Assembly: GCA_016125255.1 (NCBI GenBank)
Contig: WGMD01000017.1
Span: 1 to 64,000, forward strand
Length of the DNA: 64,000 bases
Source of the DNA: Planctomycetota bacterium
GTDB lineage: Bacteria; Planctomycetota; Phycisphaerae; Phycisphaerales; Zrk34
Direction: 5' to 3'
This document shows positions 15,269 through 24,795 of the stretch, in pieces. Position 1 is the stretch's first letter. Each line of letters starts with the position of its first letter. Below the pieces are notes generated by a model. The model saw only the letters and a program-made list of their open reading frames with translations. It ran no database searches and had not been told where the DNA came from. The position numbers and the translations under genes were made by a program.

Positions 15269-16647
15269 CCCAGATCACGTCGCATCTCCTCAATTCGATA
15301 CCCGAACCCCGCCCCACGGATTGTTGAAAGATCGACGCATCCGCCGCGCCGTTGGTACAAGCCGGGGTGGACGTGCGCTTCGATATCCGATGCCGCGGGG
15401 TAGAACTGGCACGCATTGGTTTCGACGCCCATGATCGTCCCCGCGTGGGCCGCAAGCTGCACATGCGGGATCATCGCCAGCATCGGGTTCGTCAGATCCT
15501 GCACCATCAGCGGCATGCCGTGCGCCTTCGCCCAGCACAGACTCAGCAGCGCCCCCGTCTGCGTCTTGCATGTCTTAAGCGCGACGCCCGTCCAGCCCAG
15601 CGCCCGCCCGAGCCGCACATGCTCCCAGTCGTGCGCGCTCTCGTCGAGAAACAAGGGCTTCCGGGCCGACACGCTGTGCACATCGATCGGGTGCGCGCGG
15701 AGTTCATACGGGAACGGCTGCTCGACGTAGAGAATCATGCCGTACAGCTTCGGGTCCGTGTCGCGCAGGCGATCGAGGATGGCGTTGACGTAGTCGGGGT
15801 CGGTCACGGTGCAGTTGAAATCGACGCTGAGCCAGTCGACGCCGCGTGCTCGGGCGATGGCGCCGACGCGGCGGAGGCGCTCCTCGTCCCACGCCCCGTC
15901 GTTGCCCCGCAGCTTGATCTTCAGACACGTCAGCCCGTCGCGCTCGATCCATTTTTCGAGCGTCACGGGGTAGCCGTCATCGGGTTCATCGCCTTTCAGA
16001 TCGCCCGCCGTCAGCGCGTCCAGTCCGCCGACGAGGTGCCACGCGCGGAGCGTTTTGGCCGGATTTTGAAGGAGAAAACGATCGGGACACACGCCGGCGA
16101 AGCTCACGGCCGCGCCCTCGGCGGGCGTCAGAAAATGCGACAGGTCATGCGACAAAAATTCGCGGCGATACGTTTCGTACACCGGTTTGTCATGCAACCG
16201 GCCGTACGCGTCATGCGTCGCGATATCGACGACGCTCATGCATAGAAGCGCCGCCAGATGGGGCAATTGATCATCTGCGGCGCGCGAAGCATTGAAGCGC
16301 GCCAATAGATCGTGCAGCACATGCCGCTCGAACGCGTGGCCGATTTCCAGCGCATGACCCCGATGATCGAACGAAGCCCATGCTTCCGTCAACGCGATGC
16401 AGAATTGTTTGAGCGCTTCGTGGCGCGGTTCGTACGGTTTGCTGCTGGGCCAAACCCATTGCACGCTCAGCGGCGTCTCGCCCCAGCCCTCGGCGCTTCG
16501 ACCGCTCGCATCGCTGACGCGCACGGCGGCGCGGGCGCACGTGACGCTCGTCAGCGATTCGGAGCCGAACTTGAGCGGGACGCGCGTCGTGACGGGCAGG
16601 AAATACAGACGCGCGGCGTCGATGGTGATGTCGGTCGGTCGGGTCAT
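15253..16647 (-). CDS. Enolase-superfamily (mandelate racemase/muconate lactonizing-like) enzyme
   Basis: A 464-residue TIM-barrel enzyme of the enolase superfamily, which abstracts a proton alpha to a carboxylate using Mg2+. Visible motifs are the Lys-x-Lys motif on barrel strand 2 (LTCLKIKLRGNDG) and the three metal ligands in DWLSVDFNCT (Asp), ILYVEQPFPYE (Glu) and LFLDESAHDW (Asp). These precede LGWTGVALKTCKTQTGALL with a Lys that may be the second base. It is longer than typical members (~360-400), and the N-terminal cap domain is extended. The substrate is unknown. Its start overlaps the stop of the upstream gene by 4 bp (ATGA), so the two are translationally coupled. Confidence 0.88.
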   Translation of the reverse strand: MTRPTDITIDAARLYFLPVTTRVPLKFGSESLTSVTCARAAVRVSDASGRSAEGWGETPLSVQWVWPSSKPYEPRHEALKQFCIALTEAWASFDHRGHALEIGHAFERHVLHDLLARFNASRAADDQLPHLAALLCMSVVDIATHDAYGRLHDKPVYETYRREFLSHDLSHFLTPAEGAAVSFAGVCPDRFLLQNPAKTLRAWHLVGGLDALTAGDLKGDEPDDGYPVTLEKWIERDGLTCLKIKLRGNDGAWDEERLRRVGAIARARGVDWLSVDFNCTVTDPDYVNAILDRLRDTDPKLYGMILYVEQPFPYELRAHPIDVHSVSARKPLFLDESAHDWEHVRLGRALGWTGVALKTCKTQTGALLSLCWAKAHGMPLMVQDLTNPMLAMIPHVQLAAHAGTIMGVETNACQFYPAASDIEAHVHPGLYQRRGGCVDLSTIRGAGFGYRIEEMRRDLGTGVA

Positions 16648-17039
16648 GGGTAGAGACTACTTTCGATGACACGGGCGAGCCAGCGGTCGCCGGTCAGCCG
16701 CGAAAGTTCGATGGTGGCGCTGACGCGGCGGAAGTACACGCGGAGCAGGGCGGCTTCGAGGGTCCAGCTTCGCACGATCACCGAGCCGACGTCGATGCGA
16801 TGCACCTCGCCGCGGTTTTGGGTCATCGGGCCTTCGTAGCTCAGGTACGCCCGTCGGTGGTCGCCGAGGCGGGTCAAGTCCAGCGAACGGCCGAGGGTCC
16901 AATCGGCCGGTGGCGCGTCGACGCGCCAGGTCGCCAGCGGCGGGGCCGGGGCGGCAATGAGCGGATTTTCGACCATCCAGTCGAAATGCGCCCCGTCCGT
17001 CCGGCGATGTTCGAGCACGACGCTTGCCCAGGTCCGCAT
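16644..17039 (-). CDS. Small protein resembling the LigD 3'-phosphoesterase domain
   Basis: A 131-residue protein. Family features of the phosphoesterase (PE) domain of DNA ligase D and of stand-alone relatives can be seen: a start like VVLEHRRTDGAHFDWMVENP with the His-x-Asp-x-Met-x-Glu metal-site pattern, ATWRVDAPP, and HRRAYLSYEGPMTQNRGEVH, which matches the HRRxYLxYEGxxxxxRG block well. PE domains trim 3' ends during end joining; many bacterial stand-alone copies are uncharacterised. I chose ATG 17039 because an AAGGAAGGGA site precedes it; the longer frame to 17201 overlaps the next promoter region. It is coupled to the enolase-family gene by a 4-bp overlap. No Ku or ligase gene is nearby. 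Confidence 0.6.
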   Translation of the reverse strand: MRTWASVVLEHRRTDGAHFDWMVENPLIAAPAPPLATWRVDAPPADWTLGRSLDLTRLGDHRRAYLSYEGPMTQNRGEVHRIDVGSVIVRSWTLEAALLRVYFRRVSATIELSRLTGDRWLARVIESSLYP

Positions 17040-17115
17040 AAGTCCCTTCCTTGTTTCAGCCGCCCGCTCGGCGTATCTTGTTGGGTCGTTCCACTCAACG
17101 CAAGGACCATGACCG

Positions 17116-17838
17116 ATGAGAGCTTCTTTGGCATTGGCGGCGATGATGATGATTCTGGGCGGGTGCGTGTCGGAACTGCCCGTCGACTCGGTGCGCGTCA
17201 ACGCCTACGACGCCTACCGGGCCGGCGACGTGGACACCGCGACGACGAAGTTCACCGAATGCGTCGACCGCGACGCCACGGACTACAAGAGCCATTACTA
17301 CCTCGGGCAGCTCGCGCTGAGGAAGCTGATGGACCCGGGGTTGGCGCAGCGGCATCTTGAGCTGGCCCTGTCGCTGTACGAGTCGCATCTGCGGCATCCG
17401 TGGGTCATGTCCGCCGGGGCGCCCGAGACGTACGTCCCCGCGCCCACCCGGCAGCAGATCACCGACGCCCTCGCCGAGGCGATTTATCAGCAGCGCAATC
17501 AGCCGCAGCTCATGAGCTTTCTCCGCGATGTGATCGACAAGTACGGCGAGAGCGGCGACTACCTCCGCCAGGCGACCTATCTCGTCAAAGCCGGCGACCA
17601 CGACGCGGCCAAGCAGGCCTACCAGAACGCCATCAAAGTCGCCCCCAAGACCGACACCGCGCCCTACCTGGCGTTCGCCGATTTTTACGATTCGATCAAC
17701 GCCCGCGACGCCGCCCTGCACGAACTTCAGATCGCCTACGGCATCGACCCGACCACGCCCGGCCTCGCCGACGCCATCCGCGCCCACGGCCTCGTCCCCG
17801 GGCCGACCATCGCGCTCCCGCCCGATCCTATCGAGTAA
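17116..17838 (+). CDS. TPR-like lipoprotein
   Basis: A 240-residue protein with a lipoprotein signal (MRASLALAAMMMILGGC, lipobox LGGC). The rest is helical with tetratricopeptide-like units: AYDAYRAGDVDTATTKFTEC, SHYYLGQLALRKLMDPGLAQ, DYLRQATYLVKAGDHDAAKQ and DFYDSINARDAALHELQIAY. Such proteins scaffold envelope complexes; no partner is evident. The AAGGA at 17102-17106 is correctly spaced for ATG 17116. It is transcribed divergently from the LigD-PE-like gene. Confidence 0.85.
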   Translation: MRASLALAAMMMILGGCVSELPVDSVRVNAYDAYRAGDVDTATTKFTECVDRDATDYKSHYYLGQLALRKLMDPGLAQRHLELALSLYESHLRHPWVMSAGAPETYVPAPTRQQITDALAEAIYQQRNQPQLMSFLRDVIDKYGESGDYLRQATYLVKAGDHDAAKQAYQNAIKVAPKTDTAPYLAFADFYDSINARDAALHELQIAYGIDPTTPGLADAIRAHGLVPGPTIALPPDPIE

Positions 17839-18006
17839 TCCGCCCGTTTCGCCCCCCGTTCCGCCGGCCGAAACGAATTTTGGATATTTTGCTCCATTTT
17901 TCGCGCCGACAGTGGGCCGGCCGGTTTTCGGACCTATGATCTAATGACGGGAAAAGGAACGTCGTCGGAAAACGCCCGGCTGTTTCCTTCTGAGAGGATG
18001 CCCGAC

Positions 18007-18351
18007 ATGAACACGCAGTTCCATCTCAATCCCGAACTTCAATCGCAACTTCTGGCTTCGATCGATCAATATGCCGATGCGGCCTGGCGCGACAAGCTGC
18101 GCCGATGCGCGCCGCAGATCATCGCGCTCGTCTGCGATTCGCATGATCAGCCGGTGCGCCACCTTCAGCACCCCATCCGCGAGCTGATCGTCGAGCATTG
18201 CCTCTGCGGCGCCGGTCAGAACGATGCCGACCCGCATACCGTCGACCGGCACGTCAAGCTGGTGCTCGCGGAGCTGGAGAAGCTCCGCGGATTTCAGATC
18301 ACCGCCGGCGACTGGTCCGACGCCCCCGTCCCGCCGCAGATGTTCGGCTGA
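18007..18351 (+). CDS. Small conserved-looking protein of unknown function
   Basis: I do not recognise this 114-residue protein. It is soluble, with three Cys and several His residues (LRRCAPQIIALVCDSHDQPV, ELIVEHCLCGAG, DPHTVDRHVKLVLAELEKL), and is predicted helical in the centre, ending in a Pro-rich tail (SDAPVPPQMFG). ATG 18007 is preferred because GAGAGG lies 9 nt upstream; a longer frame from 17944 exists. The 18361-18435 hairpin follows. Confidence 0.7.
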   Translation: MNTQFHLNPELQSQLLASIDQYADAAWRDKLRRCAPQIIALVCDSHDQPVRHLQHPIRELIVEHCLCGAGQNDADPHTVDRHVKLVLAELEKLRGFQITAGDWSDAPVPPQMFG

Positions 18352-18360
18352 CCCGCTGTA

Positions 18361-18435
18361 AAGCCGCGACCGCCGGTCGCGCTTCCCTTTCATGATTTGA
18401 CGAATGCGAAGAGCGCGACCGTCGGTCGCGGCTTC
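18361..18435. repeat. GCCGCGACCG inverted repeat between convergent genes
   Basis: Arms 18361-18385 (AAGCCGCGACCGCCGGTCGC...) and 18409-18435 (...GCGCGACCGTCGGTCGCGGC) are complementary and each is itself partly palindromic. The right arm reaches the stop codon of the minus-strand FAD gene (18434). It probably serves both genes as a 3' hairpin. The word is shared with the inner arms of 2267-2347. Confidence 0.85.
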
Positions 18436-19552
18436 ACACTGAGCGCGCGCCCCAAACCATTTCGCGCCACACGAGCGGACTGAGCAGTCCGCGGTGGTGG
18501 TAGAACACGATCTGTGCGAGCTTCATCGCCGCCGGGCTGTCGATCGCCAGGTCGTACACCCAATTCGCCGGTCGGCGGTCGAAGGCGAAGCGCATGAGGC
18601 GTTTGAACAAAAACGTCGGCAATTCCCGGCGAATCGCGCGGGCCGGGTCGGGACCGGCGTCGAGCAGATGATCGCAGATCGCCACGCCGGCGAGCCGCCC
18701 GTAGTGGATCGCGGTGTGAATGCCCCCGGCGGTGAGCGGCGAGACGAGACCGGCCGCATCGCCGACGAGCATGACGCGCCGCGTGCTCATCCGCCGCACC
18801 GGTCCGCCGACGGGAATCACCCCCGCGCGATGACCGACGATCTTCGCATCGTCGAAGTTGAACACCCGGCGCAGTTTCGTCACGAACGCATCGAGATCGA
18901 GTCGGCAGGGCTTCTTCGCGGCGAGGCCGACCTGCGTGATCCCGTTCACGCCCGGCACCGCCCATGCGATGTACCCCGGCGCGAGCTGCGAATCGAGAAA
19001 CACGTGCAGGCGATCTTCATCGATGTCGCGCACGCCTTCGTACTCCGCCTCGATGCCCGCGAGCAGATGACGATTGCGCCCCAGCGAAAAATCCTCCGCC
19101 ACGCGCGACCGCGCCCCGTCCGCCCCGACCAGATAATCGCACACGATCGGCGACCGATTCAATGTGATGCGGTCACCGTCATGGGTCGCACCGACATACG
19201 GCGATTTGCATCGCACTTCCGCGCCGGCCGAGCGCGCCTGATCCGCCCACCATCGCAACAGGGCGGTGGTGTCGGTGGCGAGGAAGTAGTAGCCGGGGCG
19301 CGTCAGATCGACGTGATGCATCGACGGGCTGTAGAGCCGCACGCCGTGGATTTTGCGGGTCATCGAGCGGGGCACGTCCCATTCGTCGGCGACTTCCTTG
19401 ACGAGCAGCCCGGTCGTATGCGGCGACTGGCCGGGCGAAAGTCGCCGTTCGAGCACGAGCGTATCGAGCCCGCGCGATGCGGCCGCCTGTGCGCAGGCCA
19501 GACCGGCGAACGAGCCCCCGACGACGACCAGGTCGCGTTTTTGATGGGTCAT
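18434..19552 (-). CDS. FAD-dependent oxidoreductase, geranylgeranyl-reductase-like
   Basis: A 372-residue flavoprotein. It has an N-terminal dinucleotide motif (LVVVGGSFAGLACAQAAASRG), CDYLVGADGARSRVAEDFSL in the DG position, and the C-terminal FAD motif RRVMLVGDAAGLVSPLTAGG followed by IHTAIHYGRLAGV, which is strongly typical of geranylgeranyl reductase and related isoprenoid- or lipid-reducing enzymes. Substrate possibilities include isoprenoid lipids or quinone side chains; the sequence does not decide. The N-terminal motif reads GGSFAG rather than GxGxxG, a variation seen in this family. It is a single gene convergent with the small hypothetical gene. Confidence 0.8.
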   Translation of the reverse strand: MTHQKRDLVVVGGSFAGLACAQAAASRGLDTLVLERRLSPGQSPHTTGLLVKEVADEWDVPRSMTRKIHGVRLYSPSMHHVDLTRPGYYFLATDTTALLRWWADQARSAGAEVRCKSPYVGATHDGDRITLNRSPIVCDYLVGADGARSRVAEDFSLGRNRHLLAGIEAEYEGVRDIDEDRLHVFLDSQLAPGYIAWAVPGVNGITQVGLAAKKPCRLDLDAFVTKLRRVFNFDDAKIVGHRAGVIPVGGPVRRMSTRRVMLVGDAAGLVSPLTAGGIHTAIHYGRLAGVAICDHLLDAGPDPARAIRRELPTFLFKRLMRFAFDRRPANWVYDLAIDSPAAMKLAQIVFYHHRGLLSPLVWREMVWGARSV

Positions 19553-19598
19553 GCCCCTTGTTACGCCGCGGCGGCGGGGCGGGTTTGGTGAACAGCCG

Positions 19599-21155
19599 TC
19601 AATTCGTCGGGTGCGTCATGCGGCCCATGAAGACGATCGCCCCGGTGGCGTTGTGGCGGATGAGGTACATGAACGGGCGGTCGGCGCTGAAGGTCGGGGT
19701 GAACGGCTCGTCGATCGGGGCCGAGAGCGTCCCGGCCATCATGACCGCCGTGACCGCCGCCGCCTCGGTGCCTTTTTCGTTGACCTCGACGAAGGCCTTG
19801 TGCAGCACGCCGGTGATGTAGAGCCGATCCTGCGGATCGGTGCTGGTGGTCATGCCCGAAAAGTCCGCCCCGCCCGCCGCATCGCGCGGGTCCGTGAACG
19901 CCCGCTTCATGCCCATCGCCATCAGCGGCTCGCCCAGCGCGTACTCCGTTTCGAGCTTGAATCGCGGCAGATTCACATTGACCTGGCGCTTCTGTAACTG
20001 GCCGATCCATGTCGCCAGTTTCCCGCTGGTCATCATCTTCTCGATCGCCGGCAAGCCGTCCGCCCGATCGGGCGCGATCACGATCATCGACAGCGCCCCG
20101 CCCTTGTACGGCAGATCCACCATGGCGAATCCGCCCGGCTCGGGGTACAGCCCCTTCGTCTGACCGCGCGCGATCCGCCGCGGCGTGTCGAACAGCGCGC
20201 CCGTCGCATCAAACGCCCCGTACCGCCCGCCGCCCATTTCCTCCGCGTGCATCATCTTCGCCATCGCTTTGTTGCCATCGGCGAGCGCGAACGGCGCGTC
20301 GTTCGTGTTCTTCGCATCGAACGGCGTGGACCATTCGCCTTTGAAGTAGATCGCATTGGTAAGGATGAGCCGAAGCAACTTCGCTTCGTCGGGGTCGAGT
20401 TCGGGGATGATGTCCTTGATGCGGTCGTGGGTTTTCAGAGCGGCCCACTCATTGATGCGCTTCCGCGCGGCGGGGAAGTCATGGCGGAAGTCGACATTGA
20501 ACACGCCCGCCGTGCCGAACGCTTTGTCGATCGCATCGACGTAGCTCGGATCGAACGGATACGTCCGCTCGCCCCACAGCGCATTGGCGACGTTCAGTTC
20601 GTACGGATCAATCGTCGGCGCGAGCGCGTTGATCGCCTCGGCGAGCTGGCGGCTGTGCTGCTGCGCCTCGTTCGCTTCCTTCCATTGCTGACGCTCCTGC
20701 AGCCGGGCGACCTGCGCTTGGGCGTCCGCCAGTTGCTTGCGAAGCGCCGCCAGCTTCTGGCGCGCCGCCGGGTCGACGGCGGGGGGCTTCATCAAGGCGT
20801 CCGCCGCGCCGAGCCCCGAGTTCAGATGAGCGGTGTCCCACGGCCGGTCCCCCGGCTCGCGCGACCGCAGCGCGTCGGGCAGGTTCAACACCCGGCCCAT
20901 TTCCTCGGCCGTGGCCCCCCGGGCGCCCTGCATCGCCATCGCCAGCGCCTCGGTGATCGACCACGGCGAGAAGAACACATTGTCCGCCCTATGCCGCTCG
21001 ACCAACTGCCGGTACAAATCGACGCCGAACGCATTGCTCGCCCCCGCCCCCAGATTCATCGGGTCCGGCGTCGCCCCCGCCCCCGCGCCCGGAACCGCCC
21101 CGAACGAGAGGCCGACAAGAATTGTCGCAACACATGTTTTGGCAACATGATACAT
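19599..21155 (-). CDS. Secreted serpin with a coiled-coil insertion
   Basis: A 518-residue exported serine-protease inhibitor (signal peptide residues 1-27). The serpin fold markers are NVFFSPWSITEALAMAMQGARG, PYELNVANALWGERTYPF, ILTNAIYFKGEWSTPFD, the hinge VEVNEKGTEAAAVTAVMMAG and the end FMYLIRHNATGAIVFMGRM. The small-residue hinge (TEAAA at P14-P10) is that of an inhibitory serpin. Aligning to the usual 17-residue loop puts P1 near the Thr-Leu of MMAGTLS, though loop length can vary. Residues about 126-180 are an extra coiled-coil segment (QKLAALRKQLADAQAQVARL and beyond) between the helix C/D region and strand 2A, making it ~120 residues longer than typical. ATG 21155 follows an AGAGGGAG site. 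Confidence 0.93.
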   Translation of the reverse strand: MYHVAKTCVATILVGLSFGAVPGAGAGATPDPMNLGAGASNAFGVDLYRQLVERHRADNVFFSPWSITEALAMAMQGARGATAEEMGRVLNLPDALRSREPGDRPWDTAHLNSGLGAADALMKPPAVDPAARQKLAALRKQLADAQAQVARLQERQQWKEANEAQQHSRQLAEAINALAPTIDPYELNVANALWGERTYPFDPSYVDAIDKAFGTAGVFNVDFRHDFPAARKRINEWAALKTHDRIKDIIPELDPDEAKLLRLILTNAIYFKGEWSTPFDAKNTNDAPFALADGNKAMAKMMHAEEMGGGRYGAFDATGALFDTPRRIARGQTKGLYPEPGGFAMVDLPYKGGALSMIVIAPDRADGLPAIEKMMTSGKLATWIGQLQKRQVNVNLPRFKLETEYALGEPLMAMGMKRAFTDPRDAAGGADFSGMTTSTDPQDRLYITGVLHKAFVEVNEKGTEAAAVTAVMMAGTLSAPIDEPFTPTFSADRPFMYLIRHNATGAIVFMGRMTHPTN

Positions 21156-21308
21156 GATGGACTCCCTCTGATGTTCGCTCCGGCGCAAACGCTCGCCGTG
21201 GGCTCGCGGCTCAACGGGGCGGCGGATTGCCGGGCTTCACACCATAGCAGACGCCCCCGGACGGGCGGCGCTCGACGCGGGGGACAATTTTTCAATTCGG
21301 CGGGGGGT

Positions 21309-21358
21309 TTGACTCGATTCGGATATGATGCAATACTTCATCCGGATGAACGGATGAA
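21309..21358 (+). promoter_or_regulatory. Promoter and operator-like inverted repeat of the methyl-cycle operon
   Basis: TTGACT (21309-21314) and AATACT (21332-21337) are 17 nt apart and give a plausible promoter; a TATGAT at 21324-21329 is an alternative -10. The inverted repeat TTCATCCG-N6-CGGATGAA at 21337-21358 overlaps or abuts the -10 box, and the perfect palindrome TCATCCGGATGA sits inside the same stretch. This is the expected place for the ArsR-type repressor encoded by the next gene. Confidence 0.65.
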
Positions 21359-21370
21359 TAGGCCCCGCCC

Positions 21371-22318
21371 ATGACGACCGCCCCCGCCATGATGAATTGG
21401 ATGACCGCCCTCGCCGATGTGACGCGGGCGCGGGTGTTGCGTCTCTTGGAGCGGCACGAGTTGACGGTGGCGGAGCTGTGTGCGGTGTTGCAGTTGCCGC
21501 AGAGCACGGTGAGCCGGCATCTGAAGGTGCTGGCGGATGACCGGTGGGTGAGCCGGCGGCGGGAGGGGACGAGCAGCTTGTATCGCATGGCGTCGGACGA
21601 GCTGGAGCCCACGGCCCGGCGGCTCTGGAACCTCGTCCGCGAGCAGAGCGAATTTTACGCCTCGGCCGAGCAGGATGATCAGCGATTGGCCAGCGTGCTG
21701 GCGGAGCGTCAGACGCGATCGCAGGCGTTCTTCTCGTCGGCGGCCGGTCAATGGGACAAACTCCGCACCGACCTGTTCGGCGAGCGATTCGATCTGGTGG
21801 GCCTGGCCGGTCTGCTCGATGCTCAGTGGATCGTGGGCGATCTGGGTTGCGGCACCGGTCAGATCGCCGCGGCGGTCGCGCCGTTTGTCAAGGAAGTCAT
21901 CGCCGTCGACTCCGCCCCCGCCATGATCACGGCCGCGAAGAAGCGCCTCGCCGCCTTCGACAACATCGAACTGCGCCGCGGCGACCTCGCCTCGCTGCCG
22001 ATCGACGACGGCGTGCTCGATGCGGCGACGATCTATCTGGTGCTGCACCACATCAGCGATCCCGCCGCGGCCATGGTCGAAGTCGCACGCGTGCTCAAAC
22101 TCGGCGGGCGCGTCCTGATCGTCGACATGCTCAAACACGACCGCGAAGAATACCGCCAGCAGATGGGCCACGTCTGGCTCGGCTTCGACGCCAAGAAAAT
22201 CACGGGCTGGCTCACCGACGCCGGCCTGACCGATGCACGATTCATCCCGCTGCCGATCGAACCGGCCGCGAAGGGACCGGCCCTTTTCGCCGCGTCGGCC
22301 ATGAAAGGGGCAGCATAA
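21371..22318 (+). CDS. ArsR-family regulator fused to a SAM-dependent methyltransferase domain
   Basis: A 315-residue two-domain protein. Residues about 8-85 form an ArsR-type winged helix (TRARVLRLLERHELTVAELC, then LQLPQSTVSRHLKVLADDRW and VSRRREGTSSLYRM). Residues about 135-300 are a class I methyltransferase fold with motif I VGDLGCGTGQIAAAVAPF, acidic EVIAVDSAP, and LVLHHISDPAAAMVEVARVL. Genes with this fusion often sit beside methionine-cycle genes, and ArsR regulators that sense S-adenosylhomocysteine (SahR) are known in Proteobacteria. Here it leads the operon with ahcY, so I infer that the methyltransferase-like domain senses SAM or SAH and that the protein represses its own promoter. 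Its stop codon overlaps the next start (TAATG). Confidence 0.88.
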   Translation: MTTAPAMMNWMTALADVTRARVLRLLERHELTVAELCAVLQLPQSTVSRHLKVLADDRWVSRRREGTSSLYRMASDELEPTARRLWNLVREQSEFYASAEQDDQRLASVLAERQTRSQAFFSSAAGQWDKLRTDLFGERFDLVGLAGLLDAQWIVGDLGCGTGQIAAAVAPFVKEVIAVDSAPAMITAAKKRLAAFDNIELRRGDLASLPIDDGVLDAATIYLVLHHISDPAAAMVEVARVLKLGGRVLIVDMLKHDREEYRQQMGHVWLGFDAKKITGWLTDAGLTDARFIPLPIEPAAKGPALFAASAMKGAA

Positions 22319-22734
22319 TGCCTATGCCCCAAGACATTGATGCACGACGGTACTATCGCGTCGCGCTTCAGCGGATGGATGATGGCGAATTGATTCTCGA
22401 ACGACTTAAGAGACCGACTGCAGCAGTGTATCTTGCCGGTTACGCTGCGGAGTGCATCTTAAAATCCTTGCTAGTCGCTTCGACGCCTTCGCAGCAGCGG
22501 CCGAAGACGATAGCGAAATTCATCGGAAACAGGGGGCATGATCTGGAATGGCTTCGCGCCCTGCTTCGTACGCATGGCGTTACGATGCCGGCGCAGGTCA
22601 GCCGTGATTTTGCATTTATCAGTACATGGTCAACCAATCTTCGCTATGAAGCGACACCAGGCAATGAACGTACTGCGGATCGCTTCATACGGTCCACCAA
22701 GGCAGTGCTACAATGGGCAATCGGGAGGTTTTAA
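22318..22734 (+). CDS. HEPN-domain-like protein in the ahcY operon
   Basis: A 138-residue all-helical protein. Residues about 8-45 (ARRYYRVALQRMDDGELILE, RPTAAVYLAGYAAECILKSLL) are typical of HEPN domains of the type found alone or beside nucleotidyltransferases. The C-terminal part TWSTNLRYEATPGNERTADR with WAIGRF is also usual there. A clear Rx4-6H RNase motif was not found, so I do not claim catalytic activity. Local GC is about 50% (30 of 60 bases at 22381-22440) against 68% at 22201-22260 in the gene before it, which suggests recent acquisition. It starts inside the previous stop codon and is followed after 1 nt by the KH/BolA-like gene, so the pair is a unit inserted between the regulator and ahcY. 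Confidence 0.7.
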   Translation: MPMPQDIDARRYYRVALQRMDDGELILERLKRPTAAVYLAGYAAECILKSLLVASTPSQQRPKTIAKFIGNRGHDLEWLRALLRTHGVTMPAQVSRDFAFISTWSTNLRYEATPGNERTADRFIRSTKAVLQWAIGRF

Positions 22735-22735
22735 T

Positions 22736-23059
22736 ATGGCGACCATTCTGCATGGAAAATCGGATTCAATCGTAACGGCGATAAAAGCCGCTCTCGATGC
22801 CTATGAACAAACATTCCCCGGCTCCAAAGCCGAGGTCTATCGGCAGAACTCTGCATCGATCCGTGTTCGCGTGATCGACGAGCGATTTGCTGCTATGAAT
22901 CGCGCCGACCGCCACGACCAAGTTTGGGATTTCTTGCTAGAACGCGCTGGCGACGATGCCATGGCCGAGGTTTCCGTTTTGCTTCCGCTGGCGCCTGCGG
23001 AACTCAAGAAATCGTTTGCGAACTATGATTTCGATCATCCACTTCGATCGAAGCTTTGA
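22736..23059 (+). CDS. Small BolA/KH-like protein paired with the HEPN gene
   Basis: A 107-residue protein that I cannot name. The order of elements suggests a BolA- or KH-like alpha-beta fold: helix SIVTAIKAALDAYEQTFPGS, strand SASIRVRVIDERF, helix RADRHDQVWDFLLERAG (BolA proteins have a comparable RHRxVY helix), and strand AEVSVLLPLAP. The GGGAGG site just before the HEPN stop codon is right for ATG 22736. GC is about 52% in the sampled stretch 22801-22860, low like its partner. It could be the partner or antidote of the HEPN protein, or an RNA-binding accessory; both are inference. Confidence 0.6.
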   Translation: MATILHGKSDSIVTAIKAALDAYEQTFPGSKAEVYRQNSASIRVRVIDERFAAMNRADRHDQVWDFLLERAGDDAMAEVSVLLPLAPAELKKSFANYDFDHPLRSKL

Positions 23060-24604
<1,545 letters not shown>

Positions 24605-24632
24605 TCGCGTTTCGTAAGCGAAAACGGAGTTC

Positions 24633-24662
24633 AAGCCCCGGCCGATCGGTCGGGGCTTTTTT
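24633..24662 (+). terminator. Rho-independent terminator after ahcY
   Basis: The stem AAGCCCCG/CGGGGCTT (24633-24640 with 24651-24658) is followed by a T-run. Confidence 0.93.
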
Positions 24663-24795
24663 CATGGATGTTAAGACGGATGCGATGCGGTAGTCTCATG
24701 CGCGGCGGCTGTGGTATCATGCGTCGATACGCACCATCAGGCCGCCGGGTGATGGGCCCGGGTGAGGCCGGCTGATTAACAGGAAAGGCGACCTG

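Noticed and set aside
21338-22171. 277-codon minus-strand frame opposite the ArsR-methyltransferase gene
   Set aside because: No domain, and it overlaps the well-supported plus gene.
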